This document shows positions 58,598 through 64,000 of a DNA stretch of 64,000 nt, one piece after another. The number at the start of each line of letters is the position of its first letter. Position 1 is the first letter of the stretch. A program made the translations under genes and the position numbers. This DNA is from Paractinoplanes tereljensis. Its GTDB lineage: Bacteria; Actinomycetota; Actinomycetes; Mycobacteriales; Micromonosporaceae. The DNA lies in contig NZ_BOMY01000022.1 in assembly GCF_016862435.1 (NCBI RefSeq), forward strand, positions 434,001 to 498,000. Direction: 5' to 3'. The notes under the pieces are model-generated. The model was not told where the DNA came from. It saw only the letters and a program-made list of their open reading frames with translations, and made no database searches.

Positions 58598-59262
58598 TAG
58601 TTCGTCGCCAGCCGGTAGCCGGCGCCGCGCACCGTCTCCAGGCGGTCCCGGCCGATCTTGCGGCGCAGGTAGCCGACGTAGACCTCGACGGCGTTGGGGG
58701 CGGTCTCCACCGCGGCGTCCCACACGTGGTCGAGCAGCTCGATCTTGCTGACCACCTCGCCGGGACGCCGGATCAGGTACTCCAGCAGGGCGAACTCCCG
58801 GGTGGTCAGCACCACCTCGGTGCCGGCGACGAGGACCCGGCGCTCGGCCGGGTCGAGCTCGATCTCGCCGAAGCTGAGCACCGGCGGCCGCTCGTGTGCG
58901 CCACGGCGCAGCAGCGCGCGCAACCGGGCCAGCAGCACGATGTAGGAGAACGGCTTGGTCAGGTAGTCGTCGGCGCCGCAGTCGAGGCCGTCGGCCTGGT
59001 CGTACTCGCCGTCCTTGGCCGAGAGCATCAGCACCGGCACCCAGTTCCGCTCGGCCCGTAACTGCCGGACGATCCGGTAACCGCTGAGCCTGGGCAGCAT
59101 CACGTCCAGGATCATCGCGTCGTAACCGCCGTGCCGGGCCATCTCGAGCCCGTCCTGGCCGTCGCCTGCCACGTCCACCGCGAAGCCCTCGGCCTGCAGT
59201 CCACGCTGCAACGCCGACGCCAGCCGCGCCTCATCCTCCACCACCAGCAACCGCACGCTCAT
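58597..59262 (-). CDS. OmpR-family response regulator
   Basis: 221 residues. Receiver domain about 3-115: acidic pocket VVEDEARLA, phospho-acceptor in MILDVMLPRL (about D52), Lys in LTKPFSYI. The winged-helix effector about 128-218 ends with VRGAGYRLATN. Phosphorylation by the overlapping kinase gene's product is expected. Divergent from the LolA-like gene; the gap holds an 11-base-period direct repeat TCTCAGCG/TCACAGCG, the pattern used by PhoP/OmpR-type regulators. Confidence 0.94.
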   Translation of the reverse strand: MSVRLLVVEDEARLASALQRGLQAEGFAVDVAGDGQDGLEMARHGGYDAMILDVMLPRLSGYRIVRQLRAERNWVPVLMLSAKDGEYDQADGLDCGADDYLTKPFSYIVLLARLRALLRRGAHERPPVLSFGEIELDPAERRVLVAGTEVVLTTREFALLEYLIRRPGEVVSKIELLDHVWDAAVETAPNAVEVYVGYLRRKIGRDRLETVRGAGYRLATN

Positions 59263-59297
59263 ACCTTTACATGCGGGGTGCCACCCTTAGGGGAAGC

Positions 59298-59317
59298 TCT
59301 CAGCGCTGTCACAGCGC
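59298..59317. promoter_or_regulatory. Response regulator-type direct repeat and dyad
   Basis: TCTCAGCG (59298) and TCACAGCG (59309) are 11 bases apart, and GCGCTGT-C-ACAGCGC (59303-59317) is a perfect 15-base palindrome. The site lies between the divergent response regulator and LolA-like genes. Confidence 0.55.
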
Positions 59318-59362
59318 CTACGCCGCACAGTTATGGGCAGAGAACAACGGGAGGTGGACATC

Positions 59363-60469
59363 GTGTCCGTGTTCAGGTCCAGGCCGGCTCTGCGCTGGCT
59401 GGTTCCGTCGGCCGCGGCGGTCGTCGTCATCGGGGGCGGCGCAGCGGCAGGCACGATCGTCGCCAGCGCGGACCCGTCACTGCCGGAACGCAGTGCGGCT
59501 CAGCTGCTCGTCGACGTGCAAGGCGCCAAGATCGACGGATTGTCCGGAACGATCGTGGAGAGCGCCGACCTCGGGCTGGGTGCCCTCGGGAACCTCGCCC
59601 AGAGCAGCGGCGATCTCACCGCCCTGCTGGGCGGCAGCAACACCGCCCGCGTCTGGTACGCGGGAGAGACCAAGGCGCGGGTCGCGCTCATCGGCACGCA
59701 GGGTGAGACCGACGTGATCCGCAACGGCTCGGACGTCTACGTGTGGAAGAGCACCGAGAAGACGGCCAGCCACCTGACGATTCCGGCCGGCTCGGAGTCG
59801 AAGCACCAGCAGCTCAGCGAGCTGCCGTCGACACCGCAGGAGGCGGCCGCGGCCGCGCTCGCGGCGATCGACCCGACCACCACGGTCAGCACGACGGGCG
59901 CGGCCAAGGTGGCCGGGCGCGACGCGTACGAGCTGGTGCTCAGCCCGAAGGACACCGGGTCACTGATCGGCCAGGTGCGACTGGCCATCGACGCCGAGAA
60001 ACACATCCCGCTGCGGGTGGACGTGTACGCGAAGAACGCGACAAGCCCGGCCGTGCGGGTGGCGTTCCAGCAGATCAGCTTCGCGGTGCCGGACGACGAG
60101 CAGTTCGTCTTCAAGGCTCCCCCGGGCACCAAGGTGAACGAGGGCAGCGCGGCCGACATCGAGAAGGCGCACGCGGACGCCGTGGAGAAGGCCACCACGG
60201 AGAAGCCGCAGCTCGCGACCGCGGGACCGACGCTGATCGGCAAGGGCTGGACGACCATCGTGTCGGCCAAGCTGCCCAAGACCGACGGCTCGGCCGAGTC
60301 CTCGCAGGCCGCCGGCCTGATCGGGGCGCTCCCGGCGGTCAGCGGCAGCTGGGGTAAGGGCAACCTGTTCGCCGGCACGCTGTTCAGCGTGCTGCTGACC
60401 GACGACGGCCGGGTCTTCGCCGGCGCGGTCACCCCGGAGAAGCTGTACGAAGCAGCCGCCGCCAAGTAA
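59363..60469 (+). CDS. LolA-like exported protein
   Basis: 368 residues. Hydrophobic export segment about 9-35 (WLVPSAAAVVVIGGGAAAGT), no lipobox Cys, then a LolA/outer-membrane-lipoprotein-sorting-like fold: repeated antiparallel strands such as ARVWYAGETKARVALIGTQG, NGSDVYVWKSTEKTASHLTI and GRDAYELVLSPKDTG. In actinobacteria such proteins are exported and often sit beside two-component systems; their function is poorly known. GTG 59363 has GGGAGG 8 bases upstream, better than ATG 59333. Likely regulated by the divergent response regulator. Confidence 0.75.
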   Translation: MSVFRSRPALRWLVPSAAAVVVIGGGAAAGTIVASADPSLPERSAAQLLVDVQGAKIDGLSGTIVESADLGLGALGNLAQSSGDLTALLGGSNTARVWYAGETKARVALIGTQGETDVIRNGSDVYVWKSTEKTASHLTIPAGSESKHQQLSELPSTPQEAAAAALAAIDPTTTVSTTGAAKVAGRDAYELVLSPKDTGSLIGQVRLAIDAEKHIPLRVDVYAKNATSPAVRVAFQQISFAVPDDEQFVFKAPPGTKVNEGSAADIEKAHADAVEKATTEKPQLATAGPTLIGKGWTTIVSAKLPKTDGSAESSQAAGLIGALPAVSGSWGKGNLFAGTLFSVLLTDDGRVFAGAVTPEKLYEAAAAK

Positions 60470-60473
60470 CAAA

Positions 60474-60483
60474 GTTCTAGAAC
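60474..60483. repeat. Recurrent AT-rich palindrome GTTCTA(G/T)AAC, five copies
   Basis: GTTCTAGAAC occurs at 35553-35562 and 60474-60483, and GTTCTATAAC (either strand) at 35641-35650, 37907-37916 and 60517-60526. In coding regions the word appears in all three reading frames relative to the codons, so it is a DNA-level signal, not a peptide motif. Partial forms occur at 24615 and 24680. Confidence 0.6.
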
Positions 60484-60522
60484 TCTCCGCCGCGATATGC
60501 AACACTGCGGCGGAGAGTTCTA
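60478..60522 (+). promoter_or_regulatory. Strong hairpin between LolA-like and trpB genes
   Basis: TAGAACTCTCCGCCGC (60478-60493) and GCGGCGGAGAGTTCTA (60507-60522) are perfect 16-base arms around a 13-base loop, bordered on both sides by the palindrome GTTCTA(G/T)AAC. It could end the LolA-like transcript or act as a leader for trpB; no T tract follows. Confidence 0.6.
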
Positions 60523-60540
60523 TAACTGTTGGAGGCGGCG

Positions 60541-61701
60541 ATGTCCCCCATGACTTTCATGGCCGAGCCCGTCGGTGGTCGTTTCGGCGACTTCGGCGGG
60601 CGGTACGTTCCCGAATCACTGGTGCCGGCCTGCGCGGCGGTGGCCGCCGCGTTCCGTGACGCCTGGGCCGACAAGACCTTCCGGGACGAGCTCGACGGGC
60701 TCCTGTCCGTCTACGCCGGCCGGCCCACCCCGCTCACCCCCGCGTCCAACCTGAGCGCCCAGCTGGGCATCTCGCTGTGGCTCAAGCGCGAGGACCTCGC
60801 CCACACCGGCAGTCACAAAATCAACAACGTGCTCGGGCAGGGGCTGCTCGCCCGCCGGATGGGCCGCACCCGGCTGATCGCCGAGACCGGCGCCGGCCAG
60901 CACGGCGTCGCCACCGCCACCGCGGCCGCCCTGCTCGGCCTGTCCGCGACGGTCTACATGGGCACCCGGGACATCGAACGGCAGCGGCTCAACGTGCACC
61001 GGATGGAGATGCTCGGCGCCACCGTGGTGCCGGTGACCAGCGGCAGCCGCACCCTCAAGGACGCCACCAACGAGGCCATGCGGGCCTGGGTCGCGGACAC
61101 CGAGCGAGCCCATTTCCTGCTCGGCTCGGTCGGCGGCCCCCACCCGTACCCCTGGATGGTCCGGGAATTTCAGCGGGTGATCGGCAGCGAGGCCCGGCGG
61201 CAGGCGCCGGTCGTCCCGGATGTGGTGGTGGCCTGCGTGGGTGGTGGCTCCAACGCGGCCGGTACGTTCGCCGGGTTCGTCGACACTTCTAGCAGGCTGA
61301 TCGGCGTGGAAGCCGCCGGTGGGGCGGCGATGTCGAACGGTGCTCCCGGAGTTGTCCATGGCGCCCGCTCGATGGTGCTGCAGGACGACGAGGGTCAGGT
61401 GGCCGAGGCCGAGTCGATCGCGGCCGGGCTGGACTACCCCGGCGTCGGGCCCGAGCACGCGTACCTGGGCGCGATCGGGCGCTCGGAATACCGGACGGTC
61501 ACCGACGACGAGGTGGTCGAGGCGGTGCGGCGGCTCGCCCGTACCGAAGGGATCATCTGCGCTCTGGAATCGGCCCACGCCGTGGCCTGGGTGCTGCGGG
61601 CGGCCGGCACGGCCGACCTGCCGGCCGGCTCCGCCGTCCTGCTGACCCTGTCGGGCCGCGGCGACAAGGACATGCACACCCTGATCGGAGGTACGGCGTG
61701 A
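60541..61701 (+). CDS. trpB: Tryptophan synthase beta chain
   Basis: 386 residues. The N-terminus FMAEPVGGRFGDFGGRYVPE is conserved; the PLP Lys lies in AHTGSHKINNVLGQ (about K93); ETGAGQHGVATA and GGGSNAAG bind the phosphate and cofactor; SGRGDKD is near the C-terminus. It condenses indole with serine to give tryptophan, in an alpha2beta2 complex with TrpA. ATG 60541 follows GGAGG at 5 bases; ATG 60550 and 60559 are further starts. It overlaps trpA by 4 bases. No trpC or trpE is adjacent, so this is a stand-alone trpBA unit, possibly a second copy. Confidence 0.95.
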   Translation: MSPMTFMAEPVGGRFGDFGGRYVPESLVPACAAVAAAFRDAWADKTFRDELDGLLSVYAGRPTPLTPASNLSAQLGISLWLKREDLAHTGSHKINNVLGQGLLARRMGRTRLIAETGAGQHGVATATAAALLGLSATVYMGTRDIERQRLNVHRMEMLGATVVPVTSGSRTLKDATNEAMRAWVADTERAHFLLGSVGGPHPYPWMVREFQRVIGSEARRQAPVVPDVVVACVGGGSNAAGTFAGFVDTSSRLIGVEAAGGAAMSNGAPGVVHGARSMVLQDDEGQVAEAESIAAGLDYPGVGPEHAYLGAIGRSEYRTVTDDEVVEAVRRLARTEGIICALESAHAVAWVLRAAGTADLPAGSAVLLTLSGRGDKDMHTLIGGTA

Positions 61702-62459
61702 GCACCTCCCTGCTGGCCCGGGTCGCGGACGGCCGCAAAGCGCTCGTTCCTTACATCACCGGTGGGATCACGGCCGACTGGACCGACTACCTGCTCGCCT
61801 GCGAGGCGGCCGGGGCGGATGCGATCGAGATCGGGCTGCCGTTCTCCGATCCGGTGCTGGACGGGCCCACGGTTCAGGAGGCTTCCGACCGCGCCCTGGC
61901 CCGGGGCGCCACGGTGGCGTCGATCCTGGCCGATCTGTCGGCGGTCACGGTAGGCGTGCCGTTGGTCGTCATGACGTACGCGAATCTGGTCATGCGGGCC
62001 GGGCCGGCGATCTTCTGCGCGCGCCTCGCTGAGGCCGGCGTGGCCGGCCTTCTGGTCTCCGACCTGCCGGTCGACGAGGTCGCCGAGGTCGAACTGGCCG
62101 CCGCCGAGGCCGGGCTCGCACTGATCCTGCTGGTCGCGCCGGTAACCAGCGACGAGCGGCTCGCCGAGATCGCCCGGCGGGCGAGCGGCTATCTCTACGC
62201 GATCAGCGTGATGGGTACGACCGGCGAACGCGCCACCGTGGCCGGTTCCGCCGCCGCCCTGGCCACCCGGGTCAAGGCGGTCAGCGACCTGCCGGTGCTT
62301 GTCGGCTTCGGCATCTCCAGCCCGTCGCAGGCCGCGGCAGCCGCAGAGGCGGCGGACGGTGTGGTGGTCGGTTCGGCCCTGATGCGCAGAATTCTCGACG
62401 GTGCCACACCGGGCGAACTGGCTGTGGACATCGCCTCGATGCGGTCGGCGCTCGGTTAA
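61698..62459 (+). CDS. trpA: Tryptophan synthase alpha chain
   Basis: 253-residue TIM barrel. Catalytic Glu in AIEIGLPFSDPVLDGP (about E44) and Asp (about D55) are present; ISVMGTTGER and GFGISSPSQA form the glyceraldehyde-phosphate loop. It cleaves indole-glycerol phosphate and passes indole to TrpB. GTG 61698 overlaps the trpB stop (GTGA). Followed by an intrinsic terminator. Confidence 0.95.
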   Translation: MSTSLLARVADGRKALVPYITGGITADWTDYLLACEAAGADAIEIGLPFSDPVLDGPTVQEASDRALARGATVASILADLSAVTVGVPLVVMTYANLVMRAGPAIFCARLAEAGVAGLLVSDLPVDEVAEVELAAAEAGLALILLVAPVTSDERLAEIARRASGYLYAISVMGTTGERATVAGSAAALATRVKAVSDLPVLVGFGISSPSQAAAAAEAADGVVVGSALMRRILDGATPGELAVDIASMRSALG

Positions 62460-62467
62460 GGTTCTGG

Positions 62468-62502
62468 CTCGCGGATCGCCTTTTCGCCGGGCGGTCCGCG
62501 AG
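62468..62502 (+). terminator. Terminator after trpA
   Basis: CTCGCGGA (62468-62475) pairs with TCCGCGAG (62495-62502), extended by a wobble pair and CGCC/GGCG, with TTTTC in the loop; about 13 pairs, 9 bases after the trpA stop. Confidence 0.7.
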
Positions 62503-62534
62503 TCCTTTCCACCGCCCTGGAGGAACCGCCCACC

Positions 62535-63263
62535 GTGCCGCGCACGCCCAAATACCAGTCCATCGTCACCGACCTCGCCGCCAAGATCCGGGGCGGGGAT
62601 CTGCCGCCCGGGTCGGCACTGCCGCCGCAGAAGGTGCTCTGCACCGACTACGGGGTCACCCTGGCCACGCTGCGGCAGGCGCTGCGGCAGTTGCAGGACG
62701 AAGGGCTGCTCTCCCAGCAGGCCGGGCGGGGCACGTTCGTCGCCGAGCCCAAGGCCGCGTACCAGCTGGACTCGCTGCGCGGCTTCGCCGAGGACCTGCG
62801 GGCGCAAGGGCAGACGGTGAGCACCCAGATTCTCGGCCAGGTCCTGCGCAAGCCGCCGGCCTGGGTGGCGGCGCGGCTCGGCGACCGGCCGCAGGCGCTG
62901 CGGCTGGAACGGCTGCGGCTGGTGGCCGGGCGGCCGGCGGTCCACCAGCAGTCCTGGATCCGGGACACCGGGCTGGCCGACGCCGACCTCAGCGGCACCT
63001 CGCTCTACGCCGCGCTCGCCGAGCGGGGCGTGGCCGTGCACCGGGCCACCGAGACGGTGCAGCCGGGCGTGCTCACCGACGTCACGGCCGAGTTGCTCAA
63101 GCAGCCGCTCGGCACGCCGGCCTTCGTCTCCGACCGGGTCACCTACGGCCTCGACGACACTCCCCTGGTGTTCGACCGGGCCACCATCCTCGGCACGGTC
63201 ATGGAGATCCGCACCGAACGCACCCTGTCCGGCCTGTCGGTCCAGTGGAGTCGCCGGGACTGA
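62535..63263 (+). CDS. GntR/HutC-family regulator
   Basis: 242 residues. GntR winged helix about 5-70 (YQSIVTDLAAKIRGGDLPPG then VTLATLRQALRQLQDEGLL) and a UTRA ligand-binding domain about 85-235 (GFAEDLRAQGQTVSTQIL). The ligand is unknown. GTG 62535 is close to GGAGG (9 bases). It follows trpA in the same direction but beyond a terminator, so it is probably a separate unit. Confidence 0.88.
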   Translation: MPRTPKYQSIVTDLAAKIRGGDLPPGSALPPQKVLCTDYGVTLATLRQALRQLQDEGLLSQQAGRGTFVAEPKAAYQLDSLRGFAEDLRAQGQTVSTQILGQVLRKPPAWVAARLGDRPQALRLERLRLVAGRPAVHQQSWIRDTGLADADLSGTSLYAALAERGVAVHRATETVQPGVLTDVTAELLKQPLGTPAFVSDRVTYGLDDTPLVFDRATILGTVMEIRTERTLSGLSVQWSRRD

Positions 63264-63321
63264 CCCATCCGCTGTCCCCCGCGCGCCGAACCATTGCCGG
63301 CGTGAACCGCGCCACTTGGGT

Positions 63322-63342
63322 TGTTGCCAGATCATGGCAACA
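63322..63342. promoter_or_regulatory. Nur-like box before the nickel/cobalt transporter
   Basis: TGTTGCCA-GATCA-TGGCAACA is a perfect 8-base-arm inverted repeat with a 5-base spacer. TTGCCA-N5-TGGCAA agrees with the outer bases of the Nur (nickel uptake regulator, Fur family) box tTGCaa-N5-ttGCAA known from Streptomyces. It ends 26 bases before the transporter start. Confidence 0.7.
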
Positions 63343-63368
63343 GCAAGACTGCTGACGTGGGGGTACCG

Positions 63369-64000
63369 GTGAGAGACGTGCGAAGCCTTGGCGGGATGAC
63401 GGCGTTCGTTCTGCTCCTGCACGTGATCGGCTTCGGCCTGCTGTTCCTGGTGATCGTCCCGGCGCACTACCAGGTCGGTGCGGCCGGCGTGTACGGCGTG
63501 GGGCTGGGCATCACCGCCTACACCCTGGGGATGCGGCACGCGTTCGACGCCGACCACATCGCCGCCATCGACAACACCACCCGCAAGCTGATGGGCGGCG
63601 AGCGCCGCCCGCTGTCGGTCGGGTTCTGGTTCTCGCTCGGCCACTCCAGCGTGGTGTTCGCCCTCTGCCTGCTGCTCGGCCTGGGCGTGCGGTCGCTGGC
63701 CGGCCAGGTGGAGAGCGACTCGTCCCGGCTGCAGCAGATCACCGGCGTGATCGGGGTCAGCGTCTCCGGCGTCTTCCTCTACCTCATCGGGATCATCAAC
63801 CTGGTGCTGCTGGTCGGCATCTGGAAGGTGTTCCGCCGGATGCGCCAGGGCGACTTCGACGAGGCCCAGCTCGAGCACCATCTGAACAACCGCGGCTTCC
63901 TCAACCGCATCCTGTCCCGGGCCACCGGCATGGTGACCAAGCCGTGGCAGATGTACCCGATCGGCCTGCTGTTCGGCCTCGGCTTCGACACCGCCACCGA
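63369..64000 (+). CDS. NiCoT-family nickel/cobalt permease (3' partial)
   Basis: The first 210 residues are visible; the gene leaves the window. Signature RHAFDADHIAAIDNTTRKLM (helix 2, metal selection motif HX4DH) and LGHSSVVF are diagnostic of NiCoT permeases, which import Ni2+ or Co2+ with high affinity. Several membrane helices are present. GTG 63369 follows GGGGG at 5 bases. A Nur-like box just upstream suggests repression when nickel is plentiful. Confidence 0.92.
   Translation, partial: MRDVRSLGGMTAFVLLLHVIGFGLLFLVIVPAHYQVGAAGVYGVGLGITAYTLGMRHAFDADHIAAIDNTTRKLMGGERRPLSVGFWFSLGHSSVVFALCLLLGLGVRSLAGQVESDSSRLQQITGVIGVSVSGVFLYLIGIINLVLLVGIWKVFRRMRQGDFDEAQLEHHLNNRGFLNRILSRATGMVTKPWQMYPIGLLFGLGFDTAT

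Overview
The window is GC-rich chromosomal DNA from a high-GC Gram-positive bacterium. Codon third positions are almost always G or C, GTG starts are common, and 4-base ATGA/GTGA overlaps between operon genes are frequent. The content is typical of a spore-forming actinomycete: a DUF6230-DUF6114 pair, a perfect BldD box, an ECF42 sigma factor with a DGPF partner, a MerR-VIT/VWA operon, ricin-type lectin domains and AfsR-like XRE/NB-ARC regulators. The overall style suggests Micromonosporaceae (Actinoplanes-like). That placement is inference; no rRNA is present. I saw no tRNA, rRNA, CRISPR array, complete insertion sequence or prophage.

Layout. 1-4.3 kb: end of a BenE-like carrier, a 580-base non-coding stretch, then a leftward unit encoding a DGPF/YCII protein, an ECF42 sigma factor fused in frame to a degenerate tyrosine recombinase, and a MazG/PRA-PH-like protein. 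4.3-7.6 kb: a GGDEF-EAL membrane sensor, a 19-residue lysine peptide with its own terminator, and a DUF1772 protein. 7.6-13 kb: M19 dipeptidase, an ABC-2 exporter pair, a small membrane protein and a secreted zinc protease. 12.9-18.5 kb: a cyclase-family hydrolase, the divergent MerR-VIT/VWA operon, and a secreted tripeptidyl aminopeptidase. 18.8-26.2 kb: membrane-anchored lectin, VOC protein, FAD dehydrogenase with divergent TetR, truncated haemoglobin, nucleotidyltransferase, and MarR with divergent oxidoreductase. 26.3-29.7 kb: two secreted polysaccharide-degrading enzymes behind a LacI-type operator. 29.8-36.4 kb: XRE-NB-ARC-TPR regulator facing a glycine-zipper membrane protein, Zn-alcohol dehydrogenase with divergent TetR, TetR-PlsC pair, and a DUF4037 protein. 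36.5-43.3 kb: SGNH hydrolase, APC permease, a membrane protein of unknown function, and a two-gene molybdenum hydroxylase. 43.3-51.4 kb: two overlapping histidine kinase genes, a class A PBP, and the divergent DUF6230-DUF6114 pair. 51.4-57.2 kb: DUF1992, PEP-mutase-like, DUF2277, a repeat-rich gene-poor stretch, a quinone reductase-hydrolase pair, and YcnI. 57.2-64 kb: a HK-RR pair facing a LolA-like lipoprotein/secreted protein, stand-alone trpBA, a GntR regulator, and a NiCoT nickel/cobalt permease with a Nur-like box.

Most metabolic genes sit beside their own regulator. The intergenic DNA often holds legible palindromes, so many regulator-target pairs can be proposed from sequence alone. 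The most unusual items are the sigma factor-recombinase fusion, the 19-residue all-AAG lysine peptide, a recurrent AT-rich palindrome GTTCTA(G/T)AAC that occurs in three different reading frames and also brackets the trpB leader, and several tandem-repeat tracts between genes.
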